From positions 1 to 6,049 of the forward strand of contig JAQUNQ010000066.1 of the NCBI GenBank assembly GCA_028717505.1: a stretch of 6,049 nt of DNA, in the 5' to 3' direction. Shown here piece after piece: positions 1 through 5,092 of the stretch. Each line of letters starts with the position of its first letter. The first letter of the stretch is position 1. The notes below the pieces were generated by a model that saw only the letters and a program-made list of their open reading frames with translations, was not told the DNA's origin and ran no database searches. Both the position numbers and the translations under genes were made by a program. The DNA comes from Candidatus Peribacteraceae bacterium. GTDB lineage: Bacteria > Patescibacteriota > Gracilibacteria > Peribacterales > Peribacteraceae.

Positions 1-22
1 CCTGCGGCAGTTCTAAGCAGAA

Positions 23-232
23 TCACCGATGCTCCCGCTTCCAATCAGCAAGACTTTGGAAGTTCGCCGGACCGATTTTGACGTATGCGACATCTTCCGA
101 GAGCGATCCACCGAGAATTGCAGCAATCAATTGCCGATTTGCAGCGATCTCACTGGCAGTCATGAACTCAACACTCGATCTTCCCCCCCGCTCGGTTCTG
201 ACTTTCCAGTACAGCAGTGACGTGGTTTCCAT
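23..232 (-). CDS. Small hypothetical protein, 69 aa
   Basis: I do not recognise this protein. It is soluble-looking with no membrane segment or signal peptide. The pattern suggests a short beta region (residues about 5-23, starting TSLLYWKVRTE), a helix (about 25-41) and a second strand/helix part ending in ADWKREHR. The ATG is favoured because a TATAAT hexamer lies 7 nt upstream and a TTGCAA box 16 nt before that, so the message would begin at or next to the start codon. It follows pyrE on the same strand with a 36 bp gap, but the strong promoter in that gap suggests it is transcribed on its own. Its base composition looks lower in GC than its neighbours, and the island before it is very AT-rich, which may hint at acquisition. 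It ends in TGA. The promoter makes it more likely a real gene than its length alone would. Confidence 0.55.
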   Translation of the reverse strand: METTSLLYWKVRTERGGRSSVEFMTASEIAANRQLIAAILGGSLSEDVAYVKIGPANFQSLADWKREHR

Positions 233-267
233 GTTTGTTATTATAACAATATTTATTGATATTGCAA
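232..267 (-). promoter_or_regulatory. Near-consensus sigma-70-type promoter for the 69-aa gene
   Basis: Read on the minus strand there is TTGCAA (267-262), a 16 nt spacer and a perfect TATAAT (245-240), then 7 nt and the ATG at 232. Transcription would start at or within a base or two of the ATG, giving a leaderless message. The spacer holds an inverted repeat, CAATAT-N6-ATATTG, a possible operator. The -35 box begins directly after the pyrE stop codon. This is the best -10 match in the window, and the region is strikingly AT-rich against its surroundings. Confidence 0.65.
247..264. repeat. Inverted repeat between -35 and -10 boxes
   Basis: The arms CAATAT and ATATTG, 6 bp each and separated by 6 nt, are perfect reverse complements and lie in the spacer of the promoter for the 69-aa gene. 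A dimeric repressor bound here would block polymerase. In AT-rich DNA a repeat this short can occur by chance, so an operator role is inference. Confidence 0.35.
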
Positions 268-268
268 A

Positions 269-898
269 TTACCTCCATCCCTCCGGATTCTTGATGAACT
301 TCGAGGCGATGCCGACTTCCTCCTTCGTGAGCCTCCCCTGCTCTGCCGCCACACCGAGGAGGATGGAGAAAGTGGAGAGCGGATGGAGCTGCACGCTTGC
401 CTGCTGTGCTTTCTCTGCCGCGGCGAGGAGCTCGTAGCTGAAGATCGCGACGACATCGCTCACGCTTGCCTTCCCTTCGGTACGCAATGTCTCGACGGAG
501 GAGGCGGCGCTACCCGCCGTGGAGAGGAGATCTTCGACGAGGACCACGTGCTTGTCCGGACGGAGGTCGCCCTCGATGAGTTTCTTCGTCCCGTGATCCT
601 TCGCCTTCGCGCGCACGTAGACGAAGGGAAGATGCATCCGGTCCGCCACAAGCGCCGCCCAGCCGATGGCCGCCGTGGCGGTCCCCGCGATGACATCCGG
701 CTCCACCGGCAGCGCATGGACGCGCGACACGAGCGCATCCACCACGAACTTCCGCGCATCGGGGTGACTGTAGATCATGCGGTTGTCGCAGTAGACCGGC
801 GACTGAATCCCGCTCACCCACGTGAACGGGGGATCGATGCTGAGCTTCACCGCTCCGATGTCGATGAGGAGTTCCGCGATGCGCTTTCCGTGTGGCAT
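269..898 (-). CDS. pyrE: Orotate phosphoribosyltransferase
   Basis: PyrE joins orotate to PRPP, giving orotidine 5'-monophosphate and pyrophosphate, the fifth step of de novo UMP synthesis in the cytosol. The 209-residue product is close to the usual length. Visible motifs are SGIQSPVYCDNR (29-40), the orotate/phosphate contact segment; the flexible catalytic loop RAKAKDHGTKKLIEG (96-110) with its KDHG; and the PRPP-binding loop VLVEDLLSTAGS (119-130). In that last loop STAGS replaces the commoner TTGGS, a mild deviation. The start at 898 (MPHGKR) is chosen over an in-frame ATG at 934 because residues then align with the family N-terminus and a TATGCT hexamer sits 6 nt upstream. It is divergent from rsmG, with 62 bp between starts. 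No other pyrimidine gene adjoins it here. The stop is TAA. Confidence 0.93.
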   Translation of the reverse strand: MPHGKRIAELLIDIGAVKLSIDPPFTWVSGIQSPVYCDNRMIYSHPDARKFVVDALVSRVHALPVEPDVIAGTATAAIGWAALVADRMHLPFVYVRAKAKDHGTKKLIEGDLRPDKHVVLVEDLLSTAGSAASSVETLRTEGKASVSDVVAIFSYELLAAAEKAQQASVQLHPLSTFSILLGVAAEQGRLTKEEVGIASKFIKNPEGWR

Positions 899-904
899 GC
901 CGCC

Positions 905-934
905 AGCATACCGGGGAGATTTCCACGCTGGCAA
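905..934 (-). promoter_or_regulatory. Promoter of pyrE, predicted leaderless
   Basis: On the minus strand TTGCCA (934-929) is followed by an 18 nt spacer and TATGCT (910-905). The pyrE ATG begins 6 nt later, so a start site at normal spacing would fall on the start codon. No Shine-Dalgarno sequence lies between. Confidence 0.5.
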
Positions 935-946
935 CGAGGAAATTGC

Positions 947-960
947 TAGACTGCTCCCGC
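947..960 (+). promoter_or_regulatory. -10 element of rsmG next to the start codon
   Basis: TAGACT (947-952) lies 8 nt before the ATG at 961. I find no convincing -35 box 16-18 nt upstream. The leader GCTCCCGC has no Shine-Dalgarno motif. The element lies in the pyrE/rsmG divergent region, so the two promoters overlap and may be mutually exclusive. Confidence 0.4.
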
Positions 961-1641
961 ATGCACATTCCTCCGGAGACAGAGCAACGCCTCAGGGATC
1001 TCGTCCGCGCCTTCCTCGCGGAGAACCAGAAGATCAACCTCTCGGCCTTCCGGACAGAGGAGAACTGCTGGGCGGGGAACGTGCTGGACTCGCTGGCGGC
1101 GCTGGATACTCCCCCACTCCAGGAAGCGCAACAACTCCACATCCTCGACCTCGGCACCGGCGGGGGCTTTCCGCTCCTCCCCCTCGCGATCTGCCTGCCG
1201 CAGTGCACCTTCGTGGGACTCGACTCTGTCCAGAAGAAGATCAATGCGGTGGAGCGCATCGTGAAAGAACTGCACCTCCCGAATGTCTCATTGTTCTGCG
1301 GACGTGCCGAAGAAGTCGGCCACCAGCCTGCGCATCGTGAGCAGTATGATGTGATCCTCTGCCGCGCCGTGGCGGAGATCAATGTGCTCCTCGAGTATGC
1401 CGCCCCCTTCGCGAAGACCGGCGGAACCGTGCTCCTCTGGAAGAGCCTGAACATCGAGCAGGAATTGCAAGATTCCCTCCTCGCCCGCGCCGAGCTCTCC
1501 TGTCACCTCCGGGACCAGCACACCTATGAGCTCCCGGGGAGCTTCGGCAAGCGACAGATCCTGCTCTTCCAGAAGACATCGAAAACGCCGGGCAAGTACC
1601 CCCGTGCCGTCGGCGTGCCAAAGAAGCAACCACTCCTCTAG
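961..1641 (+). CDS. rsmG: 16S rRNA (guanine527-N7)-methyltransferase RsmG (GidB)
   Basis: RsmG uses S-adenosylmethionine to methylate N7 of G527 in the 530 loop of 16S rRNA. The 226-residue product is slightly longer than the roughly 207 residues of the E. coli enzyme. The N-terminal part carries the family pattern KINLSAF (24-30) and NVLDSLAAL (40-48). The Rossmann SAM-binding motif is ILDLGTGGGFPLLPLAI (61-77), followed by the acidic residue of GLD (86-88) and GRAEE (114-118). CRAVAEINVLLEYA (134-147) matches the conserved ARAV...LLE block, and KYPRAVGVPKKQPL (212-225) is the characteristic basic C-terminus. The start at 961 is preferred to an in-frame ATG at 892 because it matches the family N-terminus and has TAGACT 8 nt upstream; the longer form would overlap pyrE. 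It is followed by rlmE after 32 nt on the same strand, so an rRNA-modification operon is likely. Confidence 0.94.
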   Translation: MHIPPETEQRLRDLVRAFLAENQKINLSAFRTEENCWAGNVLDSLAALDTPPLQEAQQLHILDLGTGGGFPLLPLAICLPQCTFVGLDSVQKKINAVERIVKELHLPNVSLFCGRAEEVGHQPAHREQYDVILCRAVAEINVLLEYAAPFAKTGGTVLLWKSLNIEQELQDSLLARAELSCHLRDQHTYELPGSFGKRQILLFQKTSKTPGKYPRAVGVPKKQPLL

Positions 1642-1673
1642 CCCTACGCCCTACACCCTCATCCTCCCCCCAC
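1642..1673 (+). promoter_or_regulatory. Pyrimidine-rich leader before rlmE
   Basis: The 32 nt gap between rsmG and rlmE is nearly all C and T, with only one G and few A, and ends in CATCCTCCCCCCACATG. It has no Shine-Dalgarno motif; its CCTCC resembles the anti-SD sequence itself. Similar tracts precede the starts at 4877, 5093, 5462 and 5812. The role, whether start-site selection, translation or another, is unknown. Confidence 0.35.
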
Positions 1674-2267
1674 ATGCCCAAACCCTATGTCCCCAATGAC
1701 GCCTGGAGCCGCAAGGCCGCCAAGGAGGGCTACCGCGCGCGATCGGTCTACAAGCTCATGGAGCTCGACCGGCGCTTCCACCTCCTCCGGCCCGGCATGA
1801 TCGTCCTCGATCTCGCCGCAGCACCGGGGAGCTGGCTGCAGTACACGGCGAAATGCATCGGGTCGAAGGGGCGGGGTATCGGCATCGACCTCCAGCCAAT
1901 CAAGCCCATCGCGGAGAATGTCCGGACATTTGAACAAGACATCATGGACACGAATGCCATCCAGAAGATCCTCGCAGGGGAGAAGGTCGCACATGTCGAC
2001 CTCGTCCTCTCGGACATCGCCCCCTCCACGAGCGGCGTCCGCGACGTCGACCAGTGGCGCTCCATCGAGCTCAACCAGGCCGTCATCGCCGTGGCGGACC
2101 GCTTCCTCAAGCCGGGAAACCTCTGCGTCCTCAAGGTATTCCGCGGCGCGGACTTCGATGCCTTCCTCCGTGATCTCAAGCACACCTGGGATGACGTGCG
2201 CCTCGCGCAGGTGCAGGCGAGCCGCGACCGGAGCAAGGAAGTCTACATCGTCATCAGGAAACGGTGA
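1674..2267 (+). CDS. rlmE: 23S rRNA (uridine2552-2'-O)-methyltransferase RlmE (RrmJ/FtsJ)
   Basis: RlmE methylates the 2'-hydroxyl of U2552 in the A-loop of 23S rRNA during late large-subunit assembly, using SAM. The product has 197 residues, near the 209 of E. coli. RARSVYKLMELD (21-32) is the family N-terminal motif. The SAM site is VLDLAAAPGSWLQY (44-57). The catalytic K-D-K-E tetrad is present as K27, D114 (in LSDIAPSTSG), K154 (in VLKVFRG) and E189 (in SKEVYIV). The last residues, EVYIVIRKR, are typical of the family. The ATG sits behind a C/T-rich tract with no Shine-Dalgarno site. It lies 32 nt after rsmG and 54 nt before ftsE. Archaeal and eukaryotic FtsJ relatives modify other RNAs, but the short length without an extra domain fits bacterial RlmE. 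Confidence 0.92.
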   Translation: MPKPYVPNDAWSRKAAKEGYRARSVYKLMELDRRFHLLRPGMIVLDLAAAPGSWLQYTAKCIGSKGRGIGIDLQPIKPIAENVRTFEQDIMDTNAIQKILAGEKVAHVDLVLSDIAPSTSGVRDVDQWRSIELNQAVIAVADRFLKPGNLCVLKVFRGADFDAFLRDLKHTWDDVRLAQVQASRDRSKEVYIVIRKR

Positions 2268-2308
2268 CTCCCGCAAGAGGAGCACCGTGCCGCGCGTGAG
2301 CGAGACGC

Positions 2309-2321
2309 TATACTCCCCCCG
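2309..2321 (+). promoter_or_regulatory. -10 element of ftsE next to the start codon
   Basis: TATACT (2309-2314) is followed by CCCCCCG and the ATG at 2322. The 7 nt distance implies a leaderless message starting at the ATG. No clear -35 hexamer is seen upstream. There is no Shine-Dalgarno motif between box and start. Confidence 0.5.
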
Positions 2322-3116
2322 ATGATCGTCCTGAAGAACGTCACCAAGATTTTCGGGCGCACGCATGTGCTCCGCGATGTGTCGCTCCGGATCGAGCCGA
2401 AAGAATTCGTCTGCATCGTGGGACCGAGCGGCGCCGGCAAATCCACGCTCATCCACCTGCTCATCGGCGCGGAGGATGTCACGAGCGGGGAGGTCGAGGT
2501 GGACGGCGTCAATCTCCGCGCCATCCCCGCTCCCGTCATGCAGCTCTACCGGCGGCGCATCGGCGTGGTGTTCCAGGACTACAAGCTCCTCCCCAACCGC
2601 ACCGTGGCGGAGAACATCGCCTTCCCCCTCGAAGTGAGCGGCATGAGCGATGCGGACATCGCCGCGCGGGTGGGCGAAGTGCTCGCCCAGATGGGACTGA
2701 GCGAGCGCGCCTCCGCTTTCCCCTCGGCACTCTCGGGCGGAGAGAAGGCCCGTACTGCCATCGCGCGCGCCATCGTGCACCGGCCCCTCATCGTCCTCGC
2801 GGACGAGCCGACGGGGAACCTGGACCCCGGGCAATCGCTCCAAATCCTCCAGCTCTTCCAGCAACTCCATGCCTCCGGGCAAACCGTCCTCCTCGCCACG
2901 CATGACTCCGCCATGGTCGATACGCTGCAGACGCGCGTGGTGCGCCTCGAGAACGGTATGATCGCGCGGGACAGCGCGGGCGGCTACCATGCAGCGCCCC
3001 TCTCCGATGCGGAGCCGAAGCACGAAATCCTCGCGGGCGCGGAGGAGGAGCTGGAGAAATCCGCGCGGCGCGCGGCGGGCAAGAGAAAAATCCGCATCAC
3101 GTCGATCCGCTCCTGA
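2322..3116 (+). CDS. ftsE: Cell-division ABC transporter ATP-binding protein FtsE
   Basis: FtsE is the cytosolic ATPase of FtsEX, which couples divisome assembly to activation of cell-wall hydrolases. The 264-residue product carries Walker A GPSGAGKST (34-42), the Q-loop Q85 inside FQDYKLLPNRTVAENIAF (84-101), the signature LSGGE (137-141), Walker B LIVLADEP (156-163), D-loop GNLD (165-168) and switch histidine H194 in LATHD. The FQDYKLLPNRTVAEN segment is the strongest hint for FtsE rather than the related LolD or MacB-type ATPases. It is about 40 residues longer than the E. coli protein (222 aa). The extra C-terminal tail (about 223-264) is acidic around AEEELEK and then basic around RRAAGKRKIR, and could contact membrane or partner. 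FtsX, normally encoded directly downstream, is absent; the next gene is convergent. The start follows TATACT by 7 nt. Confidence 0.85.
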   Translation: MIVLKNVTKIFGRTHVLRDVSLRIEPKEFVCIVGPSGAGKSTLIHLLIGAEDVTSGEVEVDGVNLRAIPAPVMQLYRRRIGVVFQDYKLLPNRTVAENIAFPLEVSGMSDADIAARVGEVLAQMGLSERASAFPSALSGGEKARTAIARAIVHRPLIVLADEPTGNLDPGQSLQILQLFQQLHASGQTVLLATHDSAMVDTLQTRVVRLENGMIARDSAGGYHAAPLSDAEPKHEILAGAEEELEKSARRAAGKRKIRITSIRS

Positions 3117-3131
3117 GGAGAGAGGATGCAA

Positions 3132-3548
3132 TCATGCAGCAGGCGGCGGCATCGCTCGCGGTGTCCCCGTAGGAACGGGATAGAACCGCACGAGAGCGCC
3201 ACTCAGGATGAGGAAGGCAATCATCTCAGGCAGGAGCGCGCCGAGGGACATCTGCCCGCGCGTGAGGATGATGACGTCGACGAGGAAGAGGCAGAAGTAG
3301 GCGATGAGGAGGACGATGGTCATCGCGCGAAAGCTCTGGGGCTTGAGGAAGCCGAGGAGCGCCACGATGGAGAGGATGAGGAAGGCAGCGCCGCGGCTGA
3401 GGGCGAGGTACGCGTGCAGACCGTCGATGAGTGGCAGTCCGTAGAGGCGTGCCACCATATTCGGGGCGAACGAGAAGAGATTCGCCCACGTGAGATTGAG
3501 GACGAAGGCGAGCGCGAGGATGACGCGGAGGCTGCGGGTATTGGGCAT
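3132..3548 (-). CDS. Four-helix integral membrane protein, unknown function
   Basis: This 138-residue protein is strongly hydrophobic, with four likely transmembrane helices at about 8-28, 46-68, 74-95 and 103-122, and short polar N- and C-termini, the latter proline-rich (TGTPRAMPPPAA). Between helices 1 and 2 is a conserved-looking stretch, APNMVARLYGLPLIDG (28-43). The overall shape recalls small four-helix DUF/DoxX-like families, but I cannot assign one. The start at 3548 (MPNTRSL) is preferred to an ATG at 3563 because TATGCT lies exactly 6 nt upstream, the same arrangement as at pyrE. It is convergent with ftsE (15 bp apart) and divergent from purM (50 bp between starts). It is too small, and lacks the large extracytoplasmic loop, to be the missing FtsX. 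Confidence 0.75.
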   Translation of the reverse strand: MPNTRSLRVILALAFVLNLTWANLFSFAPNMVARLYGLPLIDGLHAYLALSRGAAFLILSIVALLGFLKPQSFRAMTIVLLIAYFCLFLVDVIILTRGQMSLGALLPEMIAFLILSGALVRFYPVPTGTPRAMPPPAA

Positions 3549-3554
3549 GCGAAC

Positions 3555-3560
3555 AGCATA
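3555..3560 (-). promoter_or_regulatory. -10 element of the membrane-protein gene
   Basis: TATGCT on the minus strand is followed by GTTCGC and the ATG at 3548. Hexamer and 6 nt spacing are identical to those at pyrE, which supports both as real signals. No good -35 box is visible at 16-18 nt. A leaderless transcript is predicted. Confidence 0.45.
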
Positions 3561-3581
3561 CACTCCGGATCACTCTTGAGC

Positions 3582-3598
3582 TATGCTGATGCTGTCCT
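3582..3598 (+). promoter_or_regulatory. -10 element(s) of purM
   Basis: TATGCT (3582-3587) lies 11 nt before the purM ATG and is followed at once by the weaker copy GATGCT (3588-3593), which lies 5 nt before it. Either would give a message with a leader of a few bases or none. The region faces the -10 of the divergent membrane gene about 22 bp away, so the two promoters probably interfere. Confidence 0.4.
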
Positions 3599-4669
3599 AT
3601 GACCACCTATAAAGACTCCGGCGTCGACGTCCGCGAGGGCGATCGCGCCTCCATGATCGCCTATGCGCACGCCGCTTCCACCTTCGCCTCGCGCAAAGGC
3701 ATGATCGGCGAGCCGGTGTACGAGAAGGACGGCTACGCGGGGTTCCTCGACATGGGCACCTACTACCTCGTGCAGAGCGACGACTCCACGGGATCGAAGA
3801 TCGACCTCGCGTTCGACGCAGGCAGGTTCGACACCCTCGGATATGACCTCACGGCGATGGTGGCGGACGATGCCGTCTGCACGGGCGCGGAATCCATCGC
3901 GATCTCGAACACCATCGACGTCCCGCACATCGATGCCACGATCATCGACCAGCTCATGGGCGGACTCGCCAGAGCCTGCGCGGAACAGAAGATCGCCGTA
4001 CCGGCCGGGGAGATCGCCGAAGTGCCCGGCGCGGTGGCGCGGGCGGTCTGGAGCGCCACGGTGGTCGGTATCGTCGCCAAGGATCGCGTGCTCAAGCCCG
4101 AGACGATCAAAGCAGGTGACGTGATCCTCGCCCTCCGGGACAACGTGGCACGCTCGAACGGCTTCTCCCTCATCCGCGCCATCTTGTCCAAGGCACAGGG
4201 AAAAGAATGGTTCAAGAAAGAATGGAAGAACGGAAAAACGTGGGGCGAGGTGATGCTCACGCCGAGCGTCATCTACTCCGCGGCGATCCTGTCTCTCATC
4301 GGACGATACGGAGAACCCGTGAAGGTGCCGGTGAAGGGCGTGGCCCACATCACCGGCGGCGGCATCCCGAGCAAACTGAAACGGGTATTGAAAAAATCCG
4401 GCTGTGGTGCCGCGCTCACGGACCTCTGGCCCCCCCACGAAGCGATGACGGACCTCATCAAGATCGGGAATGTTCCGACGGAGGAAGCCTACCGCACGTG
4501 GAACATGGGCAGTGGCATGCTGGTGGTGCTCGAAGAGAAGAATGCAAGCAGGGCGATCGAACTTCTGGAGAAGAACGGCATTCACGCAAAGAAGGCAGGA
4601 ACTGTCACAGGAGATCCCGCCATCCACCTCCACGCGTTCGACGGCTCCGAGGTCATGATCGGCGCTTGA
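3599..4669 (+). CDS. purM: Phosphoribosylformylglycinamidine cyclo-ligase (AIR synthetase)
   Basis: PurM closes the imidazole ring of FGAM to give AIR, using ATP, in de novo purine synthesis. The 356-residue length fits the family (about 345). Family marks in order are YKDSGVDVREGD (4-15), DSTGSKIDLAFDAGRFDTLGYDL (62-84, the nucleotide-binding region), GAESI (96-100), AGEIAEVPGAV (136-146), SNGFSLIRAIL (186-196), LTPSVIYSAAI (220-230), HITGGGIPSKLKRVL (250-264) and WNMGSGMLVVL (301-311). Several are off consensus: DSTGSK for the usual D/EGTGTK, and AGEIAEVPG for GGETAEMPG, so this is a divergent branch. The N-terminal YKDSGVD and the HITGGG block argue for PurM over the related HypE, SelD, ThiL or PurL. 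It stands alone with no other pur gene in view. The stop TGA overlaps the -35 box of a downstream promoter. Confidence 0.88.
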   Translation: MTTYKDSGVDVREGDRASMIAYAHAASTFASRKGMIGEPVYEKDGYAGFLDMGTYYLVQSDDSTGSKIDLAFDAGRFDTLGYDLTAMVADDAVCTGAESIAISNTIDVPHIDATIIDQLMGGLARACAEQKIAVPAGEIAEVPGAVARAVWSATVVGIVAKDRVLKPETIKAGDVILALRDNVARSNGFSLIRAILSKAQGKEWFKKEWKNGKTWGEVMLTPSVIYSAAILSLIGRYGEPVKVPVKGVAHITGGGIPSKLKRVLKKSGCGAALTDLWPPHEAMTDLIKIGNVPTEEAYRTWNMGSGMLVVLEEKNASRAIELLEKNGIHAKKAGTVTGDPAIHLHAFDGSEVMIGA

Positions 4670-4693
4670 CAGTGCGAAAATCCTCACTAGAAT
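4666..4693 (+). promoter_or_regulatory. Strong sigma-70-type promoter at the end of purM
   Basis: A perfect TTGACA (4666-4671) overlaps the purM stop codon. After a 16 nt spacer comes TAGAAT (4688-4693), five of six matches to TATAAT. Expected transcription start is about 4700-4702, two to four bases before an ATG at 4704. This is one of only two good two-box promoters in the window and drives no long gene directly. Confidence 0.65.
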
Positions 4694-4703
4694 GCGCCCA
4701 CAC

Positions 4704-4775
4704 ATGCAGCAACGGGGACTTCTCCTCGGCCTGGCTCTCCTCCTCCTTACGGCGGAAGGCAGGCTGCGTGTGTGA
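4704..4775 (+). CDS. Leucine-rich micro-ORF, 23 codons (leader or signal-like peptide)
   Basis: This reading frame starts 10 nt behind TAGAAT and ends in TGA. The peptide opens MQQRG, continues with the hydrophobic run LLLGLALLLLTA (residues 6-17) and ends EGRLRV. Nine of its 23 residues are leucine. It could be a leader peptide for transcription attenuation, because a terminator-like hairpin follows at 4802-4853. It could be a small membrane peptide, or the remnant signal peptide of a lost secreted protein. The downstream gene is not recognisable as leucine-related, which weakens the attenuation idea. Support comes from the promoter spacing and the composition; translation is inferred. Confidence 0.4.
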   Translation: MQQRGLLLGLALLLLTAEGRLRV

Positions 4776-4801
4776 GTGACTGAACCAAGAGCACGAGCCC
4801 C

Positions 4802-4853
4802 CCTTCCCAGCGAGGCATGGCTTTCGCGAATGCCGTGTCGAGGCGAGGTTTTT
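4802..4853 (+). terminator. Candidate intrinsic terminator after the micro-ORF
   Basis: A long imperfect hairpin can be drawn. CCTTCCC (4802-4808) pairs with GGCGAGG (4842-4848) with one mismatch and one G-T pair. CGA (4811-4813) pairs with TCG (4838-4840). CATGGC (4816-4821) pairs with GCCGTG (4832-4837) with one G-T pair. The TTTCGCGAAT loop can close further. Five T residues (4849-4853), then ATT, follow immediately. This would end the transcript begun near 4700 after about 155 nt, and also ends any read-through from purM. The stem has bulges, so the call is moderate. Confidence 0.5.
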
Positions 4854-4876
4854 ATTGCCTTCTTTCCCCTTCTCCC

Positions 4877-5074
4877 ATGAAATCAACCATCGAACACCCC
4901 GAAGCGGGGCGCTTCGACCCCCACGACCGCGCCATGTTGCGCGGAGCCGGCATCCATGTGGAACCGCCGCTGGCGGCGCCGGGTGCCCCTGCCGATTCCG
5001 ACATCGCAGATGCTGCGCAGCGCGCAGAAGAGATTCGCACCCGTGTAGCCAGCTTCATTGATCTCCCTGTTTAA
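4877..5074 (+). CDS. Small hypothetical protein, 65 aa
   Basis: I do not recognise this protein. It is soluble and acidic, with a polar N-terminal part (KSTIEHPEAGRFDPHDRAM), a proline/alanine-rich linker (about 29-39, EPPLAAPGAPA) and a likely C-terminal helix (about 40-61, DSDIADAAQRAEEIRTRVA). No signal peptide or membrane helix is seen. The start at 4877 is chosen over an upstream ATG at 4817 because the tract GCCTTCTTTCCCCTTCTCCC directly precedes it, like those before the next three genes, and because the longer form would begin inside the terminator hairpin. No Shine-Dalgarno motif is present. The next gene starts 18 nt after its TAA stop, so co-transcription is likely. Confidence 0.55.
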   Translation: MKSTIEHPEAGRFDPHDRAMLRGAGIHVEPPLAAPGAPADSDIADAAQRAEEIRTRVASFIDLPV

Positions 5075-5080
5075 CTCTAT

Positions 5081-5092
5081 TCCCCCTCTCCC
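5081..5092 (+). promoter_or_regulatory. C/T tract abutting the start of the 115-aa gene
   Basis: The tract TCCCCCTCTCCC directly precedes the ATG at 5093 and is nearly the same as the CCCCTTCTCCC that precedes the ATG at 4877. Both lie where a Shine-Dalgarno site would normally be and hold no purines. This points to a shared signal of unknown action. Confidence 0.35.

Noticed and set aside
383..949. 188-codon plus-strand frame opposite pyrE
   Set aside because: Antisense shadow of pyrE with Arg/Asp/His-rich composition and no recognisable motif.
510..1454. 314-codon minus-strand frame across pyrE and rsmG
   Set aside because: It is partly out of frame with pyrE and antisense to rsmG, both well supported by motifs.
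1659..3131. Open reading frame of 490 codons on the minus strand, the longest in the window
   Set aside because: It lies fully antisense to rlmE and ftsE, whose motifs are intact. Its translation is a charged, low-complexity mix of R, D, E, H and A typical of GC-rich shadow frames.
3132..3548. Membrane gene after ftsE as the missing FtsX
   Set aside because: It is on the opposite strand, has only 138 residues and lacks the large extracytoplasmic domain between helices 1 and 2.
3126..3602. 158-codon plus-strand frame with a GAGGAG-like sequence just before its ATG
   Set aside because: It is antisense to the four-helix membrane protein and its product is low-complexity acidic sequence. The SD-like purines are part of the end of ftsE and the short gap after it.
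4704..4880. Reading through the TGA at 4773-4775 as a sense codon to join the micro-ORF with the following open frame
   Set aside because: TGA ends rlmE, ftsE and purM at their proper family lengths, so it is a normal stop here. The extended frame also runs through the terminator and shows no protein-like pattern.
4653..4886. 77-codon minus-strand frame in the purM-4877 gap
   Set aside because: It has no promoter or leader like other genes here, has polar low-complexity composition and would overlap the promoter, micro-ORF and terminator unit.
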